Shown here: positions 31,222 through 40,924 of the stretch, in pieces
Position numbering within the stretch: position 1 is the first letter of the stretch
Layout: each line of letters begins with the position of its first letter
Source of the DNA: Oscillospiraceae bacterium
Lineage (GTDB): Bacteria; Bacillota; Clostridia; Oscillospirales; Oscillospiraceae
NCBI GenBank assembly: GCA_017482385.1
Contig: JAFUNI010000024.1
Location: 1-64,000, forward strand
Direction: 5' to 3'
DNA: 64,000 nt
Notes under the pieces: generated by a model
The model's input: only the letters and a program-made list of their open reading frames with translations
What the model was told of the DNA's origin: nothing
Database searches by the model: none
Made by a program: the position numbers and the translations under genes

Positions 31222-32826
31222 ATGATTACTGTTAATAATTTAGGTATGCAATTTGGCGGCCAGTGGCTGTTCCAGCATGTGGACCTGCAGTTCCTGCCCG
31301 GCAACTGCTACGGCATCATTGGCGCAAACGGCGCAGGTAAGTCCACCTTCCTGCGTATCCTCACCGGTGAGCTGGAGTCCACCAACGGCTCTGTTACCGT
31401 AGACCCGGACAAGCGTGTTTCCGTGCTGAAGCAGAACCAAAACGCCTACGACGAGTACACCGTTATGGACACTGTCATTATGGGCAATCAGCATCTTTAT
31501 GATGTGATGAAAGAAAAGGATGCCATCTACGAAAAGGAAGATTTCTCCGACGAGGACGGTATGCGTGCCTCCGAGCTGGAAGTGGAATTTGCAGAGATGG
31601 GCGGTTGGGAAGCAGAGTCCGATGCCTCCCGGATCCTCCAGGGTCTGGGCATCCCCACCGATATGCACTATGATATGATGGGTTCCACTGACCCCCGTCT
31701 GAAGGTGAAGATTTTGCTGGCCCAGGCACTGTTCGGCAACCCCGACATCATTATGCTGGACGAGCCTACCAACAACCTGGACATTGAAGCCATCAACTGG
31801 TTGGAAGACTTCCTGCTGGATTTCCCCGGTATGGTCATTGCCGTGTCCCATGACCGGCACTTCTTAAATACCGTCTGCACCCACACCGTGGATATCGACT
31901 ACGGCAAGATCAAGATGTATGTGGGTAACTATGACTTCTGGTACGAGTCTTCTCAGATGGTCCAGGCCATGATCCGCAACAAGAACAAGAAGAACCAGGA
32001 GAAGATCGAAGAGCTGCAGCTGTTTATCCAGCGGTTCTCCGCCAACAAGTCAAAGGCCAAGCAGGCAACCGCAAGAAGAAAGCTGCTGGACAAGCTGACT
32101 GTTGAGGAAATGCCCTGCTCCACCCGCCGTTACCCCTTCGTGGGCTTTATGCCGGAGCGGGAGCTGGGTAAGGATATTCTCACCGTCAACGATGTTTCTG
32201 TCACTGTGGACGGGGAAAAGCTGCTGGACAAGGTCTATTTCTCTGTGGGTAAGAACGACAAGATCGCCTTTGTAGGTGAAAACGAAAAGGCACAGACCGC
32301 ACTGATGCAGATCCTGATGGGCGAGTTAGAGCCGGATGAAGGCAGTATCAAGTGGGGCATCTCCACCATTCGCAGCTACCTGCCTAAGGATAATTCTGAA
32401 TATTTCGAGGGCAACGAGATGGAGCTGGTGGATTGGCTCCGCCAGTACTCTGCCAAGAAGGACGATGTGTACCTGCGAGGCTTCCTGGGCCGTATGCTCT
32501 TCGGCAACGACGATGTGTTCAAGCATGTCAATGTCCTCTCCGGTGGTGAGAAGGTCCGCTGTATGCTCTCCAAGATGATGCTCAGCGGCGCCAATGTGGT
32601 GCTGCTGGACCAGCCCACCAACCACTTGGATATGGAGTCCATCCAGGCTGTGAACAAGGGTCTAGAGGCCTTTACCGGCGTGGTGCTGCTGGCATCCCAC
32701 GACCACGAAATGCTCCAGTCTACCTGTAACCGTGTGATTGCCTTCCAGCCCGACGGCACAATCGTTGACCGCTACGGCACTTATGACGAGTACCTGGAAT
32801 GGGTGGCGCAGCAGAAGGAGAACTGA
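31222..32826 (+). CDS. ABC-F family protein with a degenerate second ATPase site
   Basis: A 534-residue soluble protein of the YkpA/YbiT-like ABC-F group, which act on the ribosome. Domain 1 has intact Walker A (GANGAGKST) and Walker B (IIMLDEPTNNLD) but its signature reads GSTDPRLKVK instead of LSGGQ. Domain 2 has an intact signature (LSGGEKVR) but Walker A is GENEKAQTA and the Walker B Glu is Gln (VLLDQPTNHLD). Site 1 is therefore complete and site 2 is lost in all three parts. The linker with IQRFSANKSKAKQA is normal. AGGAG, partly within the RNA helix, precedes the ATG. argS follows one base after the stop. Confidence 0.88.
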   Translation: MITVNNLGMQFGGQWLFQHVDLQFLPGNCYGIIGANGAGKSTFLRILTGELESTNGSVTVDPDKRVSVLKQNQNAYDEYTVMDTVIMGNQHLYDVMKEKDAIYEKEDFSDEDGMRASELEVEFAEMGGWEAESDASRILQGLGIPTDMHYDMMGSTDPRLKVKILLAQALFGNPDIIMLDEPTNNLDIEAINWLEDFLLDFPGMVIAVSHDRHFLNTVCTHTVDIDYGKIKMYVGNYDFWYESSQMVQAMIRNKNKKNQEKIEELQLFIQRFSANKSKAKQATARRKLLDKLTVEEMPCSTRRYPFVGFMPERELGKDILTVNDVSVTVDGEKLLDKVYFSVGKNDKIAFVGENEKAQTALMQILMGELEPDEGSIKWGISTIRSYLPKDNSEYFEGNEMELVDWLRQYSAKKDDVYLRGFLGRMLFGNDDVFKHVNVLSGGEKVRCMLSKMMLSGANVVLLDQPTNHLDMESIQAVNKGLEAFTGVVLLASHDHEMLQSTCNRVIAFQPDGTIVDRYGTYDEYLEWVAQQKEN

Positions 32827-32827
32827 T

Positions 32828-34579
32828 ATGGAAAAAATCTTGGATATTATCACCGCTAAGATGCAAAAAGCCTTTGCAGAGGCCGGTTACGAAGCCTCTT
32901 TCGGCAGAGTGACCGTGTCCAATCGGCCGGACCTGTGCGAATACCAGTGTAACGGCGCTTTGGCCGCTGCCAAGCAGTATAAATGCGCACCCATTGCGAT
33001 CGCCAATGCGGTAGCGGAAAATTTGGAAAAGGCTGACTTTTCTATGATCGAGGCGGTTATGCCCGGCTTTATCAATCTGAAATTGTCCGATACTTTCCTG
33101 CAGAATTACCTGGAGGGTATGCGTACTGCGACCGACTTTGGTGTGGAGAAATTCGGCACAGGCAAGACCGTGGTTGTGGACTACGGCGGACCCAATGTGG
33201 CAAAGCCCCTGCACATCGGCCACCTGCGCTCTGCCATCATCGGCGAGTCCATCAAGCGGCTGTTTAAGTTCTTCGGCTACAATGCCATTGGCGACATCCA
33301 CTTAGGCGACTGGGGTCTGCAGATGGGTCTGATTATCTCCGAATTACAGGAGCGTCAGCCGGACCTCATTTATTTTGATGAGAGCTTTTCCGGCCCTTAC
33401 CCTGAGGAAGCGCCTTTTACCATCACCGAGCTGGAAGAGATTTATCCCGCCGCTTCTGCCAAGAAGAAAGAGGACGAGGCCTTTGCGGAAAAAGCCCACA
33501 CCGCAACCTTTGAGCTGCAGCAGGGCAGACCCGGCTACCGGGCTTTGTGGCAGCATATTATGCGTCTGTCCCTGGCGGATATGCGGAAGATCTACGACAA
33601 CTTAAATGTCCACTTTGAGGCCTGGCTGGGCGAGAGTGATGCCGATCCCTATATCCCCCCCATGGTAGAGGATATGAAGGCACGGGGCATTGCCGTCCAG
33701 TCCGAGGGTGCTTGGGTCATTCCCGTTGCCAAGGAGGACGATAAGAAGGAAGTGCCTCCCTGCATTTTGGTGAAGTCTGACGGCTCTGCCATCTATGCAA
33801 CCACCGACCTTGCCACCATGGTCCAGCGTATGCAGGACTTTAAGCCCGACCGGATGTTCTACATCACCGACAAGCGCCAGAGCCTGCATTTTGAGCAGGT
33901 GTTCCGGGCTGCCAAGAAGGCCGGTATCCTGCCCGAGGATTATCTGGTGGAGCATTTGGGCTTCGGCACGATGAACGGCGCCGACGGCAAGCCCTTCAAG
34001 ACCCGTGACGGCGGTGTGATGCGCCTGGAAGTGCTGATCAAGGAAATGACCGATTTCGTTCGCGCCAAGGTGGTGGAGAACAAGATCGTAGACAAATCCG
34101 AGGTGGAGGCAACCACCCAAAAGATCGCCATGGCTGCGCTGAAGTACGGTGACCTTTCTAACCAGCCCACCAAGGACTATGTGTTCGATATGGACCGCTT
34201 TGCCGCATTCGAGGGCAATACCGGACCTTATATCCTCTATACCATCGTCCGCATCAAGTCCATTTTGGCCAAATACGGCGCTTGGGAGAACCTGCCCATC
34301 CAGGTTCCTGCCAATGTGTATGCCAAGGAGCTGATGCTTGCCATCACCAAGGCAGGCCCTGCTTTGGAATCCGCTTTGGCAGGCGCTGCGCCCAACCTCA
34401 TTTGCGCTTATATCTATGAGCTGGCCGGTGCGGTGAATAAGTTCTACCACGAGACCCGCATCCTCACCGAAGAGGACAAAAACTTGCAGGCTGGCTATAT
34501 CAGCCTTATCGGCCTTGCCAAGCAGGTGCTGGAAACCTGCATCGATATTCTGGGCTTCTCTGCTCCGGAGAAAATGTAA
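32828..34579 (+). CDS. argS: Arginyl-tRNA synthetase
   Basis: A 583-residue class I synthetase. GPNVAKPLHIGHLRS contains the HIGH motif, preceded by an N-terminal Add1 domain. GFGTMNGADGKPFKTRDGG is the region equivalent to KMSKS. The C-terminal DALR anticodon domain ends in GFSAPEKM. The ATG at 32828 is one base after the ABC-F stop, so the two genes are cotranscribed and argS may depend on the structured leader and its promoter. No T-box is present. Confidence 0.95.
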   Translation: MEKILDIITAKMQKAFAEAGYEASFGRVTVSNRPDLCEYQCNGALAAAKQYKCAPIAIANAVAENLEKADFSMIEAVMPGFINLKLSDTFLQNYLEGMRTATDFGVEKFGTGKTVVVDYGGPNVAKPLHIGHLRSAIIGESIKRLFKFFGYNAIGDIHLGDWGLQMGLIISELQERQPDLIYFDESFSGPYPEEAPFTITELEEIYPAASAKKKEDEAFAEKAHTATFELQQGRPGYRALWQHIMRLSLADMRKIYDNLNVHFEAWLGESDADPYIPPMVEDMKARGIAVQSEGAWVIPVAKEDDKKEVPPCILVKSDGSAIYATTDLATMVQRMQDFKPDRMFYITDKRQSLHFEQVFRAAKKAGILPEDYLVEHLGFGTMNGADGKPFKTRDGGVMRLEVLIKEMTDFVRAKVVENKIVDKSEVEATTQKIAMAALKYGDLSNQPTKDYVFDMDRFAAFEGNTGPYILYTIVRIKSILAKYGAWENLPIQVPANVYAKELMLAITKAGPALESALAGAAPNLICAYIYELAGAVNKFYHETRILTEEDKNLQAGYISLIGLAKQVLETCIDILGFSAPEKM

Positions 34580-34581
34580 TA

Positions 34582-34611
34582 AAAAAGGTGTGCCTTAGGC
34601 ACACCTTTTTT
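34582..34611. terminator. Bidirectional terminator between argS and the M14 gene
   Basis: AAAAAGGTGTGCC and GGCACACCTTTTT form a 13-bp stem with a TTA loop and A/T tracts on both sides, serving both converging genes. Confidence 0.9.
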
Positions 34612-35530
34612 ATTCCCCTGTGGCGGCAATTATTAAAATGGGCGCTACATCCCGGTATATTTCATCAAACTGACTGAGAGGCAGAGGATTCACACCCTCG
34701 CCTACCTCTATGGTATAGCCCGGCCTGCGGAATTCCTGGATGAACCAATCCTTGTACCCGGCAAAGCTGGAGTTAAAGGGGGTGTCTGCCAGGGTGTAGC
34801 CGCTGGCTGCTGCCATCTTGCGACCCAGTTCTTCCGCCCCCGGCACAAGAATATCCTTGAATTGCCAATAAATTTCCTTGCCCTGGCTGTGGAGGGCTAC
34901 CACCAATGCAGGGTCGATATACTCCGTATATCCGGCCAGCGCCCGGGTTTCAAATTGATTTAAGGGGGCGCGGCCTACATAATCCCTTGGGCCGGGGTTT
35001 ACAAAGCCCTGGGCGAATTTGATCTCCCGGGCCTGCAGCCACCCGGCGGGGTATTGCAGATTCAAGTCAACTCCCAAAAGATTGGCTTTCCAGCCATCGG
35101 GAAAGGGGATCATGGGATAGTCCCGGGCCAAACGCTCCGCCAAGTCATACTGAATATCCCCCGGACCAATAGCCCCGGTCACCAGGTCTACCCCGTCGGG
35201 ATCTACCATGGGCACCATATAGATGGTTACCTGCTCTGCCAATTCCCGGGCATTCCGGCCGTAAATTTGTCCCCCGGAGCGGATGGCCTCAGCCAGTTCC
35301 TCTGCAAATTGCAGCAGTACAAGGCTGGTGATCCACTCATTTGCGTGGTGGGAGGCAGAGAAAATTACCTTCCGGGGCCCGTTTCCTGCCACCAAGGTGG
35401 AAACAGGCCGCTGAAAAGCGGTGTTGGTCAGTACCTCTGTGCGCAGAAAAGGATATGTACTGACAAGAGCCCTAATATATTGCTCGTTAGCCTGCGATGT
35501 GATGGGTATGCCGGTTTGTACAATGGCCAT
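34610..35530 (-). CDS. M14-family zinc carboxypeptidase/endopeptidase
   Basis: A 306-residue protein. Zinc ligands are HHANEW (His and Glu) and ALHSQG (His); the catalytic Glu is in TIEVGEGVNPLP. It resembles gamma-D-glutamyl-diamino acid endopeptidases that act on cell wall peptides. No signal peptide or LysM domain is seen, so it may act in the cytosol on recycled muropeptides. The ATG at 35530 has a perfect GGAGGTGAT; a start five codons earlier overlaps that site and is rejected. Confidence 0.88.
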   Translation of the reverse strand: MAIVQTGIPITSQANEQYIRALVSTYPFLRTEVLTNTAFQRPVSTLVAGNGPRKVIFSASHHANEWITSLVLLQFAEELAEAIRSGGQIYGRNARELAEQVTIYMVPMVDPDGVDLVTGAIGPGDIQYDLAERLARDYPMIPFPDGWKANLLGVDLNLQYPAGWLQAREIKFAQGFVNPGPRDYVGRAPLNQFETRALAGYTEYIDPALVVALHSQGKEIYWQFKDILVPGAEELGRKMAAASGYTLADTPFNSSFAGYKDWFIQEFRRPGYTIEVGEGVNPLPLSQFDEIYRDVAPILIIAATGE

Positions 35531-35651
35531 AAAATCACCTCCCATCAGTATATGCTATCTTGGGTGACTGCGTTCAAAAAACAACCCCACAGGGGGGTTG
35601 CAAGTTCCTAAAAATAGTGTATAATAGGGGAAAACAAAGGAGGTGGGTACT

Positions 35652-35981
35652 ATGCACGATCACCACGAACAGGATCATTCCTATATGCACGCCCACGGTA
35701 TTGCCCACTCCCACGGCCATGTCCACGAAAATCAAAAGGCAGTTATCAACCGCCTGGCCCGGGCCATCGGTCACTTGGAGAAGGTGAAGCGGATGGTGGA
35801 AGAGGGCTATGACTGCTCCGAGGTGCTGATCCAGCTGGCGGCTGTCCGCTCTGCTTTGGATAATACCGGCAAGGTAATTCTCAAGGATCATATTCACCAC
35901 TGTATGGTGGATGCGGTGGCGGCGGGCGACCAAAATGCCATCGACAGCCTGTGCGAAGCTGTGGACAAATTTATGAAGTAA
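35652..35981 (+). CDS. CsoR/RcnR-family metal-sensing repressor with His-rich N-terminus
   Basis: A 109-residue helical repressor of the DUF156 family. The core carries the Cys-His-Cys set in GYDCSEVL and KDHIHHCM, as in the copper sensor CsoR. The first 28 residues are His-rich (HDHHEQDHSYMHAHG...HSHGHVH), which suggests additional binding of Ni, Zn or Cu. I start at the ATG at 35652, after GGAGG, rather than at a GTG three codons earlier. No metal transporter or chaperone gene is adjacent, so its target is elsewhere. Confidence 0.88.
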   Translation: MHDHHEQDHSYMHAHGIAHSHGHVHENQKAVINRLARAIGHLEKVKRMVEEGYDCSEVLIQLAAVRSALDNTGKVILKDHIHHCMVDAVAAGDQNAIDSLCEAVDKFMK

Positions 35982-35984
35982 ATA

Positions 35985-36016
35985 AAAGAGCCTTGGCATT
36001 TGCCAAGGCTCTTTTT
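35985..36016. terminator. Bidirectional terminator between csoR-like gene and asnS
   Basis: AGAGCCTTGGCA and TGCCAAGGCTCT form a 12-bp stem with TTTTT on the right and AAAA on the left. Confidence 0.9.
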
Positions 36017-36023
36017 GTTTGTA

Positions 36024-37415
<1,392 letters not shown>

Positions 37416-37450
37416 AGTGTTTACCTCTTTGTTTAGTCTATAATATAAAG

Positions 37451-37479
37451 AGTATAAGCCAAAAAGGAAGAATTTACAA
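37451..37479 (-). promoter_or_regulatory. asnS promoter
   Basis: On the minus strand TTGTAA (37474-37479), 17 bases, TATACT (37451-37456). Confidence 0.7.
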
Positions 37480-37493
37480 GAGGTTTTGAAAAT

Positions 37494-37961
37494 TTAATTG
37501 AGCAAAAATACCCCAAAATTCAGATATCCGGCAAAAGTGACCCACAAAAGATAGGGAAGTAAGAGATTTCCGGCGGTTTCGTCGATGGCAGAGAAACGCC
37601 GCAGGGTGATAAAAATGGCGATCCACAGAGCAATGAGAATGATAAATGCCAGCAGATACATTTGAGCGCCGAAGAATACCAAAGGCCAAATAAAATTCAG
37701 CGCCAGCTGCACAGCATAGGCCTTCAGCGCGGAGCGGATAAGCACCATATCCTCCCCGGAGGTCAGTACCCGGTAGGATGCTTCGCCCATTAAAAGATAC
37801 AGAATGGTCCAAACCACGGGGAAAATCCACCCCGGCGGCGAAAGAGGTGGCTGGTTCATTACCTTATAGCTGCCCATTCCGCCGCTGAGTAACGCGGCAA
37901 GACCACCCACCGCTAAGGGAATGGCCCAGCAAATCAGTCGTTTTTTCCAATCGGTTTTCAT
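37494..37961 (-). CDS. TspO/MBR-family tryptophan-rich sensory protein
   Basis: A 155-residue five-helix membrane protein. PPLSPPGWIFPVVWTILYLLMG is the hallmark loop, and ALNFIWPLVFFG follows in helix 3. TspO proteins bind tetrapyrroles and other hydrophobic ligands; their exact bacterial role is unsettled. GGGAGGGATC lies before the ATG. It is upstream of asnS on the same strand, but asnS has its own promoter in the gap. Confidence 0.92.
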   Translation of the reverse strand: MKTDWKKRLICWAIPLAVGGLAALLSGGMGSYKVMNQPPLSPPGWIFPVVWTILYLLMGEASYRVLTSGEDMVLIRSALKAYAVQLALNFIWPLVFFGAQMYLLAFIILIALWIAIFITLRRFSAIDETAGNLLLPYLLWVTFAGYLNFGVFLLN

Positions 37962-38050
37962 AGTGATCCCTCCCGGTAAGTAGTCTATGAAAATAATCGG
38001 CTTTTTATAATTATCGTTTTTTTGGCCATACTGTATAAGAGGTGTGCAGT

Positions 38051-38440
38051 ATGAAAAAAACGGTGATTTTGCTGATAATTTGTGTTATTTTGTGCGGCTG
38101 CAAAAAAGAAAAAGCACCGGAGCATCGGGTGGTGACGGGGATACAGGTGGAGTATCACCAGGGAGAAAATGTCCTGCATCGCAGCTACAAAAAAACAGAA
38201 AATGTCCAGTTTATGCTGAATTATCTTAGAATATTAAATCCTTTTGGGCCGGTGATCCCGGAGGGAAGACAGGCGGATAACTGTCGGATCACCCTGCAGT
38301 ATTCCCACGGTCCGGACAGCATATACCTGCAGCAGGGAAGCGCATATCTTTGCCGCAACGGCGGGCCTTGGGAAAGTATCGACAGCGCCCGGGCAAGCCT
38401 GCTGTATCCTATGCTTTTGCTGCTGCCCTCAGATGCATAA
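38051..38440 (+). CDS. Small lipoprotein of unknown function
   Basis: A 129-residue protein. The signal MKKTVILLIICVILCGC ends in a lipobox with Cys at residue 15 or 17, followed by a Lys/Glu-rich stretch. The mature part is mixed alpha/beta with TGIQVEYHQGENVLHRSY and later DSIYLQQGSAYLCRNGGPW. I do not recognise a family. The ATG at 38051 with GAGG upstream is preferred to a GTG three codons earlier. It is monocistronic and ends at a strong bidirectional terminator. Confidence 0.7.
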   Translation: MKKTVILLIICVILCGCKKEKAPEHRVVTGIQVEYHQGENVLHRSYKKTENVQFMLNYLRILNPFGPVIPEGRQADNCRITLQYSHGPDSIYLQQGSAYLCRNGGPWESIDSARASLLYPMLLLLPSDA

Positions 38441-38442
38441 AG

Positions 38443-38472
38443 AAAGCCCCTGTCATTGACAGGGGCTTTTGT
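38443..38472. terminator. Bidirectional terminator
   Basis: AAAGCCCCTGTCA and TGACAGGGGCTTT form a perfect 13-bp stem, followed by TTTG. It serves the lipoprotein and the converging dehydrogenase gene. Confidence 0.85.
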
Positions 38473-40781
38473 TACATATCCCGGCAGAATTTGCCGTCAG
38501 CGGTCATTTCATAAAGCTCCGTTAAGGAGGCAAAGGTTTTGTTTTCCTTGTTTTTCAGAGGCCGGGAGAAATAGAATTTTCCGTCGCCAAAGCTGTACAC
38601 GCCGGTAGAACCCAAGGGGAAATGGCTGCCCCGGATGCCTTCCTTGCCGGTTTCACCAATGGGAGCAAGGGTCAGCAGCATTCCGGTCTCACCATCCCGG
38701 CCCAAAAGGGGCTGCTCTGTGGCAGCTGCGGTGGCATCAATGAAGAACAGAATAAAGTCGGTAAACTTCTCCTTTTTGCCACGATACACCGCTGCCAGCC
38801 AGGTGCGGCTGTGGGGATCGTATTCCAAATTCTGCATGCCGTAGCGGGTGTTGCCGGTGTACAGATAGTACCGCTGCTCAGCAGATTCCGGACCGCTGTA
38901 ATGGGGCTTTTCCTGGTTCAGCGGCTGTCCGTAGGTCTCAAAGACAGAGGGGTCATACTGCAAAATAACCTGATGGTCATTATCGTCCCGGCTATTGTCC
39001 TCGTAAATGCCGTAGGCTATCATTATTTTCTTTTCGCCGTTTTGACCGAATACCGGGCCGTAGCCTGTGCCGTCAAAGCCGCTGCAGCCGTAGCGGTGCT
39101 TGTTGCCGCTGACCGGGTCTGTGGCCTCATAATCTGCCCGCACATCCCCGAGCCAAACAGCCTGCATAATGCCGTCCTTTTCCGCATCCTTTTCCATCCG
39201 GTCAATGGCATCCACATCAAAGCTCACCAGATAGAAATTGTCCTCCGGGTTGGGATCCCAGCCGGTCCGGGCAATGACGCCGGCGCCGATGGCATCGTGC
39301 TTTAACTCCAAAGAGCCGTAGATCTTCCGCCGGTCCGGGTCAAAGGTGATGCAGCCCAAATGACCTGCCAAATTCTTGACAGAACCCAAGGGCTTGCCCT
39401 GCAGGTCGGTCTTCAGCAAAATGGTGGTGAAGGAGAAGTACATATGACCCTTTTCCTTATCCAGCGCAATGCCTTGAATGTGACCCTCTGGCCACCAACC
39501 GCTGAACACAGCGCCGGGGTAGCTTTTCTCTTCGCCGCCGTAAAGGTCATTGTAAAGCCAAAGCACCGTGTAGCGGTCTTTTAAGTCCTTGCCGTAGGTG
39601 ACCGCATCGGCGATCTTCTCGTGGGAGTAGAGCTTGTAAAAATCTTCCATAGAAAGACCCACAGCACCCAACATTTTTTCCAAAGACTCCGGGGTGGGCA
39701 TTTCTGCAAGAATTTCACGGATCTCGGCTTCTTTGGCTTTGTAAGCATCCATTAGAGGCTTTTCGTAAAAGCCCACCTTTTTCTGCAGCGCCATGCAGCC
39801 CTCTGCCACCGGGCCGTAGACCCGCTGCATCTGGGCGGCGTAGTCGGCAGGCTTGTGCCGCTTTGTGGGGAACGGCGTTGCTAAAATCTTTTGCCGCAGC
39901 TGGGCGGTGACCACCGCAGAGTAAGCCACATCGATGCCGTGGGGGAAATAAGGCTCGTCCCGGACGATGCCTACGATCTCAAAGAAGTGGGAGAGGTGAT
40001 GCTCGCTGCCGGAGGCAGGCCGGGAAGAACCGGCAAAGCTCATGGCAATGCCCACCAAAACCAGCGCCTCCATCAGCACCTGCACACTCTTTTCGTCCCG
40101 GTTTACCAAACCGGGAGCAAGCTGCAGGGTCTGCAGCAGTGCGTCCATCGTCATATCGTAAATGTACTGGCAGAAATATTCGCCGTTCACCGCCCGACTC
40201 AGCTTCCAGTCATTAAGCGCAGAGTACTTGCCCACGATATCGCCGTAACCGGCCTGGATCATTTCAAAGGGCGCGTCCTTCAGAACAGCCGTGTCCGCCA
40301 AAATGGCAGAGGGCACTTTGGCGCTGTAGGTCACCTTCATACCGCCGGTGATCATCGCCGCGCCGGAGGAGGCATAGCCGTCCATAGAGGGAGCGGTGGC
40401 CACCACAAAATAGGGAAGCTCTGCGTAAAATGCTACATATTTGCAAAGATCCTGTATAACACCGGAGCCGATGCCGATGATGAGATCGTGACCGGACAGA
40501 TCCTTTTGCACCCGCTCAATGGCGGCTTCGTTGGGGATCAGCACCTTATCTCCGGGGAAGATCACCTTGTCCACCTGCTTGCCGGACAAATAGCCCATGG
40601 TTTTTTTACCGGCGGCGGCAAAGGTGTTCTCGTCAGCCACCAGTAAAATGGCTTTGTAGTCCTTGCAAAGGGTTGTCAAATGGCGAATGGCGTCCGGCTC
40701 TACCGCCACAAAATCCATATCGCACCGATGGTGCTTTCCGCAGGCGCAATCCACACCCTGTAAAAGCTTTTGAAAATCCAT
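38472..40781 (-). CDS. Glycerol-1-phosphate dehydrogenase (AraM/EgsA-like) fused to a C-terminal propeller-like domain
   Basis: A 769-residue protein. Residues 1-400 are an iron-containing-alcohol-dehydrogenase-type enzyme like AraM/EgsA: GIGSGVIQDLCKY (NAD site), ATAPSMDGYASSGAA, AGYGDIVGKYSAL, GSEHHLSHFFE and YFPHGIDVAYS (metal ligands). Residues 405-769 are a separate domain with repeated short strands (GHIQGIALDKEKGHMYFSF, GHLGCITFDPDRRKIYGSL) that look like propeller blades. AraM-type enzymes are normally about 390-400 residues, so the C-terminal half is an addition. A DeoR-type repressor is divergent. The substrate may differ from dihydroxyacetone phosphate. Confidence 0.82.
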   Translation of the reverse strand: MDFQKLLQGVDCACGKHHRCDMDFVAVEPDAIRHLTTLCKDYKAILLVADENTFAAAGKKTMGYLSGKQVDKVIFPGDKVLIPNEAAIERVQKDLSGHDLIIGIGSGVIQDLCKYVAFYAELPYFVVATAPSMDGYASSGAAMITGGMKVTYSAKVPSAILADTAVLKDAPFEMIQAGYGDIVGKYSALNDWKLSRAVNGEYFCQYIYDMTMDALLQTLQLAPGLVNRDEKSVQVLMEALVLVGIAMSFAGSSRPASGSEHHLSHFFEIVGIVRDEPYFPHGIDVAYSAVVTAQLRQKILATPFPTKRHKPADYAAQMQRVYGPVAEGCMALQKKVGFYEKPLMDAYKAKEAEIREILAEMPTPESLEKMLGAVGLSMEDFYKLYSHEKIADAVTYGKDLKDRYTVLWLYNDLYGGEEKSYPGAVFSGWWPEGHIQGIALDKEKGHMYFSFTTILLKTDLQGKPLGSVKNLAGHLGCITFDPDRRKIYGSLELKHDAIGAGVIARTGWDPNPEDNFYLVSFDVDAIDRMEKDAEKDGIMQAVWLGDVRADYEATDPVSGNKHRYGCSGFDGTGYGPVFGQNGEKKIMIAYGIYEDNSRDDNDHQVILQYDPSVFETYGQPLNQEKPHYSGPESAEQRYYLYTGNTRYGMQNLEYDPHSRTWLAAVYRGKKEKFTDFILFFIDATAAATEQPLLGRDGETGMLLTLAPIGETGKEGIRGSHFPLGSTGVYSFGDGKFYFSRPLKNKENKTFASLTELYEMTADGKFCRDM

Positions 40782-40811
40782 AAGAATCCTCCTGTTGTGA
40801 AAATTATCTTT

Positions 40812-40840
40812 ATTATAAAATGGATGCTTATAATAATCAA
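40812..40840 (-). promoter_or_regulatory. Promoter of the dehydrogenase fusion gene
   Basis: On the minus strand TTGATT (40835-40840), 17 bases, TATAAT (40812-40817). Confidence 0.75.
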
Positions 40841-40866
40841 GAAATGAGCAAAAATATGACCACTAT

Positions 40867-40896
40867 TTGACAATTGTGCATATTTTAGTGTAAAAT
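40867..40896 (+). promoter_or_regulatory. Promoter of the DeoR-family gene
   Basis: TTGACA (40867-40872), 18 bases, TAAAAT (40891-40896). It is divergent from the dehydrogenase promoter, with 26 bases between the two -35 boxes, so one operator could control both. Confidence 0.7.
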
Positions 40897-40924
40897 GGAT
40901 AAAAAATGCGCATAGGAGGCTCAT

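Noticed and set aside
32738-32827. A 30-codon N-terminal extension of ArgS
   Set aside because: It lies inside the ABC-F gene in another frame with no ribosome-binding site; the ATG at 32828 gives the normal protein.
37416-37493. A T-box leader for asnS (and for argS at 32800-32827)
   Set aside because: The leaders are too short and lack the specifier stem and the AGGGTGGNACCGCG-type element.
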